Shown: positions 9,504-18,614 of the stretch, piece after piece | Layout: each line of letters begins with the position of its first letter | Numbering within the stretch: position 1 is the first letter of the stretch | Source: Halomonas stenophila | GTDB taxonomy: Bacteria > Pseudomonadota > Gammaproteobacteria > Pseudomonadales > Halomonadaceae | NCBI RefSeq assembly: GCF_014192275.1 | Contig: NZ_JACHXR010000005.1 | Coordinates: 248,001-312,000, forward strand | Reading direction: 5' to 3' | DNA: 64,000 nucleotides | Made by a program: the position numbers and the translations under genes | Notes under the pieces: generated by a model | Seen by the model: the letters and a program-made list of their open reading frames with translations, nothing else | What the model was told of the DNA's origin: nothing | Databases searched by the model: none

Positions 9504-10625
9504 TCACCCGCCCGGGCGCCCCGCGCGACGCGGGGCGTCGTCGTCTCGGTCCCCGGCGGCGATGCGCTCGGCGATGGCCTGACCCAGGCCGGGGGTGGTG
9601 CCCCGGCCGCCGAGGTCGGGGGTCAGCACCACGGGGTCGCCCTCGGCGAGCACGGCCTCGATGGCGGCGAGGATGGCCGCCCCGGCCTCGGGGTGGCCGA
9701 GGTGCTCGAGCATCATCGCGCCGGACCAGATCTGGCCGATGGGGTTGGCGATGCCGCGTCCGGCGATATCCGGGGCGCTGCCGTGGACCGGCTCGAACAG
9801 GCTCGGGAAGCGCCCCTCGGGGTTGATGTTGGCCGAGGGAGCCACGCCGATGGTGCCGGTGCAGGCGGGCCCCAGGTCGGAGAGGATATCGCCGAACAGG
9901 TTGCTGGCCACCACCACGTCGAACCAGTCGGGATGCAGCACGAAGTTGGCGGTGAGGATGTCGATGTGGAACTTGTCCACCTCGACTTCCGGGTAGTGCT
10001 CGGCCATGGCCGCCACGCGGGTGTCCCACCAGGGCATGGTGATGGCGATGCCGTTGGACTTGGTGGCCGAGGTGAGTTTCTTCCGGGGCCGCGACTGGGC
10101 GAGGTCGAAGGCGTACTTCAGCACGCGATCGACGCCGGTGCGGGTCATCACCGTCTCCTGGATCACCACCTCGCGTTCGGTGCCCTCGAACATGGTGCCG
10201 CCGACGCTGGAATACTCGCCCTCGGTGTTCTCGCGCACCACGTAGAAGTCGATGTCGCCCGGCACACGGCCCGCCAGCGGGCTCTCGATGCCGGGCAGCA
10301 GGCGGCAGGGGCGCAGGTTGACGTACTGGTCGAACTCGCGGCGGAACTTGAGCAGCGAGCCCCACAGCGAGACGTGATCCGGCACCTTGTCCGGCCAGCC
10401 GATGGCGCCGTAGAAGATGGCGTCGAACGCGACCAGGGTCTCGGGCCAGTCGTCGGGCAGCATCTGGCCATGTTCCAGGTAGTAGTCACAGCTGGCGAAA
10501 TCGAAGGCGGTCAGCTCCAGGTCGATGCCGAACCGGTCGGCGGCGGCCTCGAGGGCGCGCACGCCCTCGGGCATGACTTCGGTGCCGATGCCGTCACCGG
10601 CGAGCACGGCGATGCGATGGGTCAT
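9504..10625 (-). CDS. Tartrate/D-malate dehydrogenase-type beta-decarboxylating enzyme
   Basis: A 373-residue NAD-dependent oxidative decarboxylase of the isopropylmalate/isocitrate dehydrogenase superfamily. The N-terminal AGDGIGTEVMPE, the RENTEGEYSSVGG loop, the KSNGI catalytic lysine segment and the late PVHGSAPDIAGRGIANPIG motif place it with TtuC/DmlA rather than LeuB. The likely substrates are D-malate or tartrate. A LysR-type gene lies divergently 280 bp away, the arrangement of E. coli dmlA and dmlR, which supports the assignment. The C-terminal tail after about residue 355 is a low-complexity extension. Confidence 0.88.
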   Translation of the reverse strand: MTHRIAVLAGDGIGTEVMPEGVRALEAAADRFGIDLELTAFDFASCDYYLEHGQMLPDDWPETLVAFDAIFYGAIGWPDKVPDHVSLWGSLLKFRREFDQYVNLRPCRLLPGIESPLAGRVPGDIDFYVVRENTEGEYSSVGGTMFEGTEREVVIQETVMTRTGVDRVLKYAFDLAQSRPRKKLTSATKSNGIAITMPWWDTRVAAMAEHYPEVEVDKFHIDILTANFVLHPDWFDVVVASNLFGDILSDLGPACTGTIGVAPSANINPEGRFPSLFEPVHGSAPDIAGRGIANPIGQIWSGAMMLEHLGHPEAGAAILAAIEAVLAEGDPVVLTPDLGGRGTTPGLGQAIAERIAAGDRDDDAPRRAGRPGG

Positions 10626-10905
10626 GGGAGTTCCTCCAGGGGCTGGGGCAGGGCGTCCAGTCAGGGCTATTGCAGTTAGCCTTGGCGCTCGAAGCTGCTC
10701 CGTCGACAGGTCTGCGAGGGGGCGCTGTGAACCCCTCCCTGGGCGCTACCGACGCCATCCATGGCGTAGTACCCCCTCTTCGACCTGTCCCCGTCGCCTC
10801 TCGCCACCCAACTGCGATTGCCCTGGGCGTCCAGTCTAACCCTGCACGTCCCGGAGATAATCAGGGTAAAATGCAATCCATTATTGAGCATGAGTGGAGA
10901 GTGCG

Positions 10906-11850
10906 GTGCCCCCTCTGGACGATCTGGCCTTCTTCCAGCAGCTGGCCCGGGCCGGCAGCCTGACCGCCACCGCGCGGGAGCTGGGCCTGTCGCTGTCGGC
11001 GGTCAGCAAGCGTCTCAAGCAGCTCGAGGCGCGCCTCGGGGTCGCCCTGGCGACCCGCACCACCCGGCGCCTGACGCTGACCGCCGAGGGCGAGCTCTAC
11101 CTGGCCCGGGGGGGAGCGATCCTCGAGGAGCTCGTCGAACTGGAGGAGACGCTGGCCGATCACCGGGCCGAGCTCTCCGGCCCGCTGCGCATCAACGCCA
11201 CCTTCGGCTTCGGGAGGCGCCATGTGGCGCCGCTCCTCTCGGCCTTCTGTCGGCGGCACCCGCGCCTCGAGGCCGCCCTGGAGCTGACCAACTTCCCGGT
11301 GAGCCTCGCCGACCAGGGCTTCGATATCGGCATCCGGGTCGGCGAGCCGCCGGATTCGCGGCTGGTGGCGCGGCGCATCCTGTCCAACCGCCGTGTCCTC
11401 TGTGCCTCCCCCGCCTATGTAGCGGCCATGCCGCCCCTCGACTCGCCCGCCGATCTGGTGGCGCACCCCTGCCTGGTGCTGCGCGAGAATGCCAGCGACT
11501 ATGCCCTGTGGCGCTTCGAGCGTCGCGAGGGACCGCGGGAGGAGCGGGCGGTGAAGGTGGGCGGCCCGCTGGCCAGCAACGATGGCGAGGTCATCCGTCG
11601 GCTGGCGCGGGACGGCCATGGCGTGGCGCTGCGCTCCTGGTGGGACGTGCACGAGGACCTGGCCGCGGGGCGCCTGGTGGAGGTATTGCCGGGCTGGCGG
11701 GGCGTGCGTGCCGACTTCCATGCCGTGTATGATCAGCGCCGCCACGTCCCGCTGCGGATCCGTGCCTTCATCGCCTATCTTGAGCAGGAGATGGTCGGTC
11801 GCGTGCCCCCCGTCGCCCGGCCGACCACGACAGGAGAGTCGCCAACGTGA
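10906..11850 (+). CDS. LysR family transcriptional regulator (DmlR-like)
   Basis: About 314 residues: an N-terminal helix-turn-helix (LDDLAFFQQLARAGSLTATA...AVSKRLKQLEARLG) followed by a substrate-sensing LysR domain. GTG at 10906 is preferred because GGAGAG lies about five bases before it. A GTG at 10894 is in frame but has no ribosome site. It is divergent to the tartrate/malate-type dehydrogenase and probably its activator. Its stop overlaps the start of the glycosyltransferase (GTGA), so the two are probably cotranscribed. Confidence 0.85.
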   Translation: MPPLDDLAFFQQLARAGSLTATARELGLSLSAVSKRLKQLEARLGVALATRTTRRLTLTAEGELYLARGGAILEELVELEETLADHRAELSGPLRINATFGFGRRHVAPLLSAFCRRHPRLEAALELTNFPVSLADQGFDIGIRVGEPPDSRLVARRILSNRRVLCASPAYVAAMPPLDSPADLVAHPCLVLRENASDYALWRFERREGPREERAVKVGGPLASNDGEVIRRLARDGHGVALRSWWDVHEDLAAGRLVEVLPGWRGVRADFHAVYDQRRHVPLRIRAFIAYLEQEMVGRVPPVARPTTTGESPT

Positions 11851-13172
11851 ATGTGCTGATGTTCACCAACACCTATCTGCCGATCGTGGGTGGGGTCAGC
11901 GAGTCCGTCCAGCGCCTCAAGCGCCAGCTCCAGGCCGCGGGGCACCGCGTGCTGGTGGTGGCCCCGCGTCTCGCGGGCCAGCCCGACGACGAGGCCGACG
12001 TGGTGCGGGTGGCGGCGGTCCAGCACTTCAATGGCAGCGACTTCTCCCTGCCGGTGCCGATCCCGGGGCAGCTGTTCGATGCCATCGAGGCCTTCGAGCC
12101 GGACCTGGTGCACGCCCACCATCCCTTCCTGCTGGGGGACACCGCCGCCCGGGCGGCCGAGACCTATGGCCTGCCCCTGGTCTTCACCCATCACACCCTC
12201 TACGAGCACTATACCCACTACGTGCCCGGCGACTCGCCGCGCATGCAGCGCTTCGCCATCGCCCTGGCCACCCAGTACACCTGGCTGTGCGACGAGGTCA
12301 TCGCGCCCAGCGAGAGCATCCGCGGCCTGCTGGTCGAGCGCGACGCCAATCCGGCGATCCGCGTGGTGCCGAGCGGTGTGGACACCACGCGCTTCGCCCT
12401 GGGCAACGGCGAGGATTGCCGGCGCCGCCTGGGCATTCCCGCCGAGGCCTATGTGATCGGCCACCTGGGGCGGCTGGCCCGGGAGAAGAACCTGATCTTC
12501 CTGACCGAGGCCGTGGCCCGGGCCCTGGTCGCGCTGCCCCGGGCGCATTTCCTGGTGGTCGGCGACGGCGATGCCGCCACCCGCATGCAGGCGATCGCCG
12601 AGGCCGCGGGGGTGGCCGGGCGCCTGCACTTCACCGGGCGCCTCGAGGGCCAGGGGCTGATCGATGCCTACCATGCCATGGACGTCTTCGCCTTCGCCTC
12701 CCACAGCGAGACCCAGGGCATGGTGGTCGCCGAGGCCATGGCCGCGGGCCTGCCGGTGGTGGCGGTCCGCGCCCCGGGCGTCGTCGAGGTGGTCAAGGGC
12801 GACGAGAACGGCCGACTGCTGGGCGGGGACGATGCCGCGGCCATGGCGGCGGCACTGGTCGAACTCGCCGAGCCGGCGCGGCGCCGATCGCTTGGCGAGG
12901 GGGCGCTGGCCACTGCGGCGGACTTCGACGAGCGGCTGTGTGCCGAGCGTTGCCTGGCGGTCTATCGCGACGTCATCGCCCGGGGCGGGCCCTTCACCCA
13001 TGCCGACGATGGCGGCTGGGACCGGGTGCGTGGCCGGCTCGGCGCCGAATGGCAGATGCTGCGCTATCGGGGACGGCTGCTGCGCCACCTGGTCCAGGAG
13101 GAGTGGGAGCAGGAGCGCCCGTCCTGGTGGCCGGGCAGGCGCCACGACGAGCCGGAGCTGCCGCCCAAGTGA
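11847..13172 (+). CDS. Glycosyltransferase family 4
   Basis: A 441-residue GT-B fold transferase. The N-terminus (TNTYLPIVGGVSESVQRL) is the acceptor-side Rossmann domain. The C-terminal half carries the donor-binding region with the E-x7-E arrangement in SETQGMVVAEAMAAGLPVV near residue 290. GTG 11847 overlaps the preceding LysR stop, and a CAGGAGAG ribosome site supports it. Homologues of this shape transfer sugars onto diacylglycerol or cell-surface lipids, but the acceptor cannot be read here. A C-terminal tail of about 60 residues (WDRVRGRLG...EWEQERPSWW) follows the catalytic domain. Confidence 0.85.
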   Translation: MNVLMFTNTYLPIVGGVSESVQRLKRQLQAAGHRVLVVAPRLAGQPDDEADVVRVAAVQHFNGSDFSLPVPIPGQLFDAIEAFEPDLVHAHHPFLLGDTAARAAETYGLPLVFTHHTLYEHYTHYVPGDSPRMQRFAIALATQYTWLCDEVIAPSESIRGLLVERDANPAIRVVPSGVDTTRFALGNGEDCRRRLGIPAEAYVIGHLGRLAREKNLIFLTEAVARALVALPRAHFLVVGDGDAATRMQAIAEAAGVAGRLHFTGRLEGQGLIDAYHAMDVFAFASHSETQGMVVAEAMAAGLPVVAVRAPGVVEVVKGDENGRLLGGDDAAAMAAALVELAEPARRRSLGEGALATAADFDERLCAERCLAVYRDVIARGGPFTHADDGGWDRVRGRLGAEWQMLRYRGRLLRHLVQEEWEQERPSWWPGRRHDEPELPPK

Positions 13173-13181
13173 GCCCCTTCC

Positions 13182-13859
13182 TCAGCGCCGCCGGCGCCGC
13201 TCGGCCCAGCGCTTGAGCCCATACAGCAGGGCCACCCCGGCGAGCAGGCCGACCAGCGAGAGGAACACCTCCTGGCGACTGTCCGCCGTGGCCAGTTCCC
13301 CCAGCTGGCTGCCCAGCAGCGTGACCCCGGCGAGCCCCGGGATGATGCCCAGCGTCGAGCCGATCATGTAGTCGCGAAAGCGCAGGTGGAAGGCCCCGGC
13401 CATCATGTTGGTGAGGGTGAAGGGCGCCAGCGGCAGCAGGTTGACCAGGGTCATGGTGCGGATGCCGCGACCGGACAGGTAGCGGGACAGGCCCTTGAGA
13501 TGCTTGCCGCCGTGGCGCAGCAGGGCGTCGCGGCCCAGCCGGCGGCCCACCCACCAGGTCAGCACCGAGGCCGCCAGGGTGCCGGCCAGGGCATAGCCGA
13601 AACCCCACCAGGGACCGAACATCAGGCCGGTCAGCGCCACCAGCAGGCTCAGCGGGAACATCACCAGCGAGGCGCCGGCATAGACCACCATCACCACCAG
13701 CACCGCCCAGGGGGTATCGCGCCAGGCCACCGAGCCCCTGGCGATGGCCATCAGGCTGTCGACGGTGAGCAGGTCGTGCATGGCGAGCCATTGCCACAGC
13801 AGGCCCAGGCCGAGGAGGGCGAGCAGGGCGATGACGAGGATTCCGAGGGAACGGGGCAT
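13182..13859 (-). CDS. TVP38/TMEM64 (VTT domain) family membrane protein
   Basis: About 225 residues with roughly six hydrophobic stretches. The central part (VVYAGASLVMFPLSLLVALTG, then FGPWWGFGYALAGTLAAS and GRGIRTMTLVNLLPLAPFTLTN, described by position 65-150) matches the SNARE-associated/VTT domain shared with DedA-like proteins, which are linked to lipid scrambling. ATG 13859 is chosen because the protein then starts just before the first helix. It converges on the glycosyltransferase with a 9-bp gap. Confidence 0.82.
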   Translation of the reverse strand: MPRSLGILVIALLALLGLGLLWQWLAMHDLLTVDSLMAIARGSVAWRDTPWAVLVVMVVYAGASLVMFPLSLLVALTGLMFGPWWGFGYALAGTLAASVLTWWVGRRLGRDALLRHGGKHLKGLSRYLSGRGIRTMTLVNLLPLAPFTLTNMMAGAFHLRFRDYMIGSTLGIIPGLAGVTLLGSQLGELATADSRQEVFLSLVGLLAGVALLYGLKRWAERRRRR

Positions 13860-14031
13860 GGGACGAGGAGCTTCCTGGTGAACGTCGCCACAGCATACGG
13901 CAGCGCGCCCGGCGGCCAAAGGGGCCGCCGGAAAACCCGGCTCGACGGCTCGGCTTCACCGCTGGGCCAGGCCCCCCAGGCGGGCGGGTGCGCCGCTGGC
14001 GATCCGCGACGAGACGCGTGTGAGTCAGTCG

Positions 14032-14853
14032 TCATGCCGAGTGGTACGAAGGGGGGAAGGCGTCGCGTCGCCAGGGCGGGTCCTGGCGGAAATAGCGCGT
14101 CAGCAGGGCGTAGAGGGCCGGGTAGGCGGCGTGCAGGATACCGGGGGCCGTGAAGAAGTATTCGCAGGCCACCGCGAAGCATTCGCCGGGGTGACTGGCG
14201 GCGTAGTCGTCGATGGGGGTGGCCTCGCCGCGGGCGAGCCGGGCCTGGAGGTCGTCCCAGACCGCGGTGAACTCCCGGTGCCAGTCCTGGGGCGCGATGT
14301 CGCCGGGCAACGGCGGAAAGCCGTCGGCGTCCAGGGAGTTGGCCATGTCCAGCTTGTGGGCCAGCTCGTGGATCAGCACATTGAAGCCATCCAGGCCGCC
14401 ACTGGCCATCAGGTCGGGATAGGCCACCACTACCGGGCCCTGGTGGGAGGTCTCGCCGACCCGCTGGTCGTCGTACTCGTGCATCACCCCGAACGCGTCC
14501 AGTTCCTCCACGCGACGCTGGAAGGCATCGGGCAGGATCAGGATCTCGTGGACATTGGCGAAGGCATCGTGATGGTCGCGGTCGGACCAGCCCAGCGTCA
14601 GCAGGCAGGCCTGGGCGGCGATGGCCAGCCGGTCCGCGACGTCGAGGCTCAGCGCCTCGGCCAGCGAGGGGTGCCGGCTCAGGCGCTTGGCGTGGGCGAA
14701 GTGCCAGGCCCGATGGCCGAGGCGGGTGGCCGCCGGCTCCGGCACGGCCGCGAGCAGCGGCAGCCGCGCCCGGGCCTCCCGCCAGTCGGCCTCGGGAAAG
14801 GGATGGCGCGTCTCGAACCAGGCGTTGCGCCAGTGTCTCAGCCTGCCGAACAC
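14032..14853 (-). CDS. mtfA: Zinc-dependent peptidase MtfA (DgsA anti-repressor type)
   Basis: A 273-residue cytoplasmic metallopeptidase. The zinc site HELAH is at 162-166, with a downstream glutamate in GECFAVACEYFF as the probable third ligand, as in the anthrax-lethal-factor-like fold of MtfA. In E. coli MtfA binds the glucose repressor Mlc. No Mlc-like gene is in this window. It starts four bases after the stop of the GNAT-nitrilase fusion, so the two are almost certainly one transcript. Confidence 0.9.
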   Translation of the reverse strand: MFGRLRHWRNAWFETRHPFPEADWREARARLPLLAAVPEPAATRLGHRAWHFAHAKRLSRHPSLAEALSLDVADRLAIAAQACLLTLGWSDRDHHDAFANVHEILILPDAFQRRVEELDAFGVMHEYDDQRVGETSHQGPVVVAYPDLMASGGLDGFNVLIHELAHKLDMANSLDADGFPPLPGDIAPQDWHREFTAVWDDLQARLARGEATPIDDYAASHPGECFAVACEYFFTAPGILHAAYPALYALLTRYFRQDPPWRRDAFPPSYHSA

Positions 14854-14857
14854 GCCC

Positions 14858-16435
14858 TCAGCTCTCCTCCAGGCCGGTGCGGCCCCCGGACTTCCAGGAC
14901 CAGTCCCGCAGGCGCAGGTCGAAGAGATCCTGGCGGCGGTCCTTGAGGTTGGTCACCGAGCCCTCGTTGCGCACCACCGTCAGCCGGGTCAGGTCCAGGT
15001 CCGAGAACATGATCATCTCGGTGTTGGGCGTGGTCTCGGCCAGCACGGCGTCGTGGGGGAAGGCGAAGTCCGAGGGCGAGAACACCGAGGACTGGGCGTA
15101 CTGTATCTCCATGTTCTCGATGGAGGGGACGTTGCCCACGCTGCCGCACAGCACCACGTAGCATTCGTTCTCGATGGCCCGCGCCTGGGCGCAGTGGCGC
15201 ACCCGCAGGTAGCCGTTCTTGGTGTCGGTCCAGAAGGGCACGAAGAGGATGTCCATGTCCTGGTCGGCGAGCAGCCGCGAGAGCTCCGGAAACTCCACGT
15301 CGTAGCAGATCAGGATGCCCACCCGGCCCGCATCGGTCTCGAACACCTGCAGCTCGTCGCCGCCCTCGATCACCCAGTCACGCCGTTCCTGGGGGGTGAT
15401 GTGCAGCTTGGTCTGGCACTCCAGGCTGCCGTCCCGATGGCAGAGGTAGGCGACGTTGTAGAGACGGCCGTCGGCCTGTTCCTCGATCATCGAGCCGGCC
15501 ACGATGTTGATGTTGTAGGCCACCGCCATGCGCGACAGCTCGGCCTTGAAGCTCTCGGTGAACCCCGCCAGGAAGCGGATGGCGGCGATCTGGTCCTGCT
15601 GGGCGGCGCGGTCCTGCAGGCCCATCAGGGGGGCGTTGAACAGTTCCGGGAAGACGGCGAAGTCGCTCTGGTAGTCGGCCAGGGCGTCGACGAAGTACTC
15701 CACCTGCTGCAGCACCGCCTCCACCGAGGCGAACTCGCGCATCTGCCACTGCACGCTGCCGACCCGGACCTGGGTGGGGCGGGTCTCCAGCACCCGCTCG
15801 GCCGGCTCGAAGAGGATGTTGTTCCACTCCAGCAGGGTCGCATAACCCTGGGACTTCTCGTCCTCGGGCAGGTACTTGCGCAGCAGGCGCTTGACCTGGA
15901 AGTCGTTGGCCAGCTGGAAGGAGAGGATGGGGTCGTGGATCTCCTTGCGGGCCACCTTGTCGATGTACTCGGTGGGGGTGAGCTCCTCGGCATGCTGGTG
16001 GTACTGGGGGATGCGCCCGCCGGCCAGGATCGCCCGCAGGTTCATCGAGCGGCACAGCTCCTTGCGGGCCTCGTAGAGGCGGCGGCCCAGGCGGTAGCCG
16101 CGATAGTCCGGGTGGATCAATACGTCCAGACCGTACATGGCGTCGCCCTCGGGATCATTGAGGATGATCTCGCGCTGGTCGATCAGGTCGTCGTAGCGGT
16201 GGGGGTTGGAGAAGTCGTCGTAGTCGACCCTCACGGTCAGGGCCACGCCGACCAGCTGGCCGTCGTCCTCGATGGCGATCTGGCCGTCCGGGAACTCCTG
16301 GATCAGCTTCTCGATGGTGTGTTCCGGCCAGGCGCCGCCGATGTCGTGGTAGACGGCGTCCATCAGCGCCTTGAGCTGCGGGTAGTCGTCCGGCGTCAGG
16401 TTGCGCAGGTTCAGGTGAAGCTCATCGAGGGACAT
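14858..16435 (-). CDS. Fused GNAT acetyltransferase and nitrilase-type amidohydrolase
   Basis: A 525-residue two-domain protein. Residues 1 to about 190 form a GNAT N-acetyltransferase domain (the GYRLGRRLYEARKELCR segment is the acetyl-CoA loop). From about 220 to the end is a carbon-nitrogen hydrolase with its Glu-Lys-Cys triad: Glu in VFPELFNAP, Lys in QTKLHITPQE and Cys in ILICYDVEFPE. The fusion is a recognised bacterial family, but its substrate is not established. It may acylate an amine and hydrolyse an amide of the same molecule. It lies four bases upstream of mtfA. Confidence 0.88.
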   Translation of the reverse strand: MSLDELHLNLRNLTPDDYPQLKALMDAVYHDIGGAWPEHTIEKLIQEFPDGQIAIEDDGQLVGVALTVRVDYDDFSNPHRYDDLIDQREIILNDPEGDAMYGLDVLIHPDYRGYRLGRRLYEARKELCRSMNLRAILAGGRIPQYHQHAEELTPTEYIDKVARKEIHDPILSFQLANDFQVKRLLRKYLPEDEKSQGYATLLEWNNILFEPAERVLETRPTQVRVGSVQWQMREFASVEAVLQQVEYFVDALADYQSDFAVFPELFNAPLMGLQDRAAQQDQIAAIRFLAGFTESFKAELSRMAVAYNINIVAGSMIEEQADGRLYNVAYLCHRDGSLECQTKLHITPQERRDWVIEGGDELQVFETDAGRVGILICYDVEFPELSRLLADQDMDILFVPFWTDTKNGYLRVRHCAQARAIENECYVVLCGSVGNVPSIENMEIQYAQSSVFSPSDFAFPHDAVLAETTPNTEMIMFSDLDLTRLTVVRNEGSVTNLKDRRQDLFDLRLRDWSWKSGGRTGLEES

Positions 16436-16507
16436 GGCGCTCGGGTTCCTGATCGAGAATGTCCCGTCGAGTCTATCATGCGCCTGGCGACGCGACCGCG
16501 CGGGGCC

Positions 16508-16774
16508 TCAGCGCAGCTGGCTGTCCTTGCTGCCTCGCCGGTTGTGTCCGGCGCCCGGGCCCCGCCGCTTGTCGAGCAGGGCCTGGCAGTCGATGCAGAG
16601 TCGCACCCCGGGGACGGCCTGTCGTCGTGCCTCGGGGATCGATTCCCCGCACTCGTGACAGTGGTGGGCGCTCTCGCCGCGGGGCAAGGCGCGTCTCGCA
16701 CGCTCGAGTTCGTCGCGCACGCTGTCGTCGATCTGCTGCTGGACATCGCCGTCCTTCGACCAGCCGCCGGCCAT
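16508..16774 (-). CDS. DksA/TraR-type C4 zinc finger protein (YbiI-like)
   Basis: A small protein of 88 residues. An acidic helical N-terminus (QQQIDDSVRDELERARRAL) is followed by a C4 zinc finger, CHEC near 39 and CIDC near 60, with a positively charged tail. It lacks the long coiled coil of DksA, so it belongs to the short TraR/YbiI group. These may bind in the RNA polymerase secondary channel, but the function of this subgroup is poorly known. It stands alone between the fusion gene and the BCCT terminator. Confidence 0.85.
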   Translation of the reverse strand: MAGGWSKDGDVQQQIDDSVRDELERARRALPRGESAHHCHECGESIPEARRQAVPGVRLCIDCQALLDKRRGPGAGHNRRGSKDSQLR

Positions 16775-16901
16775 GGTGTCGTCTCCTTCGGCTCGCGACG
16801 AGCCGTCCGCCTGCCCGTGACGAAGGCGGGGCTTCCACCTTCCAGCCCCAGACTAGCGCGCCGCACGGGGCGGCGCGATGCTCGGCACGACATGCGAAAG
16901 C

Positions 16902-16945
16902 CCTCCCCGGACATCGCCGGTGCCGACCGGCGATGTCCGGGGAGG
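16902..16945. terminator. Hairpin terminator after the first BCCT gene
   Basis: A perfect 20-bp inverted repeat, 16902-16921 paired with 16926-16945, with the four-base loop GCCG. It sits 20 bases past the BCCT stop. On the minus strand it is followed by GGGCTTTCG, a weak U tract. Confidence 0.85.
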
Positions 16946-16964
16946 TATCGGCCGCTCCAGGACG

Positions 16965-18614
16965 TCAGGCGGCCTTGCGGCGCGTCAGGCGCAGCTCGCC
17001 GTTGAGCGCCCGGATGATGGTGTAGCACATCAACAGCATCACGATGGAGAACGGAATCGCCGTCGCCGTCACGCCGGCCTGAAGCGCCGACAGCCCGCCG
17101 CCGATCAGCAGCACGATGGCGATCAGGCCTTCCACCGTGGCCCAGAACATGCGCTGGGGCCGAGGGGCGTCGATCTTGCCGCCGGCGGTGATGGTATCGA
17201 TCACCAGCGAGCCGGAATCCGAGGAGGTGACGAAGAAGATCAGCGCCAGGATGATGCCCAGGGTCGACATCAGCCCCGTCAGCGGCAGTTCGTTGAGCAT
17301 GCCGAACAGCGACAGCTCGGGGCTGTAATTGTCGATCACATACTCCTTGACCAGGCTGGCGGCGGGGTCGGCATAGAGCTGATCGAGCGCGGTGGCGCCG
17401 AAGACGCCCATCCAGATGAAGATGAACAGGCTGGGGATCAGCAGCACGCAGATCACGAATTCGCGCACCGTGCGCCCCCGCGACACCCGGGCGATGAACA
17501 TGCCGACGAAGGGGGCCCAACTGACCCACCAGGCCCAGTAGAAGATGGTCCAGGCCTGGCGGTAGGCATCATCGTCGCGCCCGAAGGGGGCCGATAGGGG
17601 GATGAACTCCGTGACATAGGTCGAAAGCCCCGTCCAGAACCCGCTCAGGGCCACCAGGGTCGGGCCGGCGAACAGCACGAAGAAGAAGAACAGCACGGCC
17701 AGGACCATGTTGAGCTCGGAGAGCTTCTTCACCCCGCCCTCGAGGCCGCGCCAGACCGACACCAGGGCCACCGCCGTGACCAGCACGATAATGATGACCT
17801 GGGTAGCGGTGGTGACCTCCAGGCCGAACACGAAGTTCATCCCCGCATTGGCCTGCTGGGCCCCGAGCCCGAGCGAGGTGGCCAGACCGAACAGGGTGGA
17901 GAACACCGCCAGGATATCGATCAGATGTCCCGGCCAGCCCCAGACGCGATCGCCGAGGATCGGGAAGAACGCCGAACGGATGGAGAAGGGCAGGCCCTTG
18001 TTATAGGTGAAGATGGCCAGCGCCAGGGCCATCACCACATAGACGGCCCAGCCATGGATGCCCCAATGAAGGTAGGTACCGGCGAGGCCCAGGGCGCTGG
18101 CCTCGGGAATGGCCTCCGGGTTCAATTCGCCATCGGCCCCGAAGGGAGACGCGACGCCCAGGGGCAGGGAGACGTTGGCATGATAGACCGGCTCCAGCAC
18201 ACCGAAGAACAGCAGGCCGATGCCGATGCCGGCGGCGAACAGCATCGCGAACCAGGACAGGTAACCGTGCTCCGGTCGAGCATCGGGGCCCCCCAGCCGG
18301 ACCGACCCATAGGGCAGGAAAACCAGCGCCAGGCAGAACAGGATGAAGAAATCCACCACGATCATGAAGTACCAGTCCAGGGTGCCGGTGGAGAAGGCGA
18401 CGATGGACTGGAAGATGCTCCCTGCCCGCTCCGGGAACAGCAGGGTGAGGACGATGAAGATCACCGAGGCGAGTGCCGAGACGACGAAGACACGATTGTG
18501 GATATCGAAGCCGATGGGGCCCAGTCGGCCTTCGATATTGTCCTGGCCGACAACGTAATCTGTCTGCATGTCGCTCGTCACGGGGGGCGACGCCGGGTCG
18601 CTCGGAGTATTCAT
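16965..18614 (-). CDS. BCCT family transporter (betaine/choline/carnitine type), copy 1
   Basis: A 549-residue, twelve-helix inner-membrane transporter for quaternary ammonium or related zwitterions, probably Na+- or H+-coupled. The TM3 glycine stretch GIGIGLLFFG is at 129-138, followed by EPVYH. The aromatic TM8 motif FYWAWWVSWAPFVGMFIARVSRGRT (described by position, about 363-387) is typical of BCCT proteins. ATG 18614 is preferred, with AAGGAG upstream; an in-frame ATG at 18686 lacks one. It is a tandem paralogue of the gene at 19117, about nine residues in ten identical by eye. The choline-sulfatase nearby suggests choline, choline-sulfate or betaine as substrate. Confidence 0.92.
   Translation of the reverse strand: MNTPSDPASPPVTSDMQTDYVVGQDNIEGRLGPIGFDIHNRVFVVSALASVIFIVLTLLFPERAGSIFQSIVAFSTGTLDWYFMIVVDFFILFCLALVFLPYGSVRLGGPDARPEHGYLSWFAMLFAAGIGIGLLFFGVLEPVYHANVSLPLGVASPFGADGELNPEAIPEASALGLAGTYLHWGIHGWAVYVVMALALAIFTYNKGLPFSIRSAFFPILGDRVWGWPGHLIDILAVFSTLFGLATSLGLGAQQANAGMNFVFGLEVTTATQVIIIVLVTAVALVSVWRGLEGGVKKLSELNMVLAVLFFFFVLFAGPTLVALSGFWTGLSTYVTEFIPLSAPFGRDDDAYRQAWTIFYWAWWVSWAPFVGMFIARVSRGRTVREFVICVLLIPSLFIFIWMGVFGATALDQLYADPAASLVKEYVIDNYSPELSLFGMLNELPLTGLMSTLGIILALIFFVTSSDSGSLVIDTITAGGKIDAPRPQRMFWATVEGLIAIVLLIGGGLSALQAGVTATAIPFSIVMLLMCYTIIRALNGELRLTRRKAA

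Noticed and set aside
10871..10892. ATGCAAT...GAGCAT partial dyad before the DmlR-like gene
   Set aside because: The arms match poorly and the spacing fits no clear LysR site.
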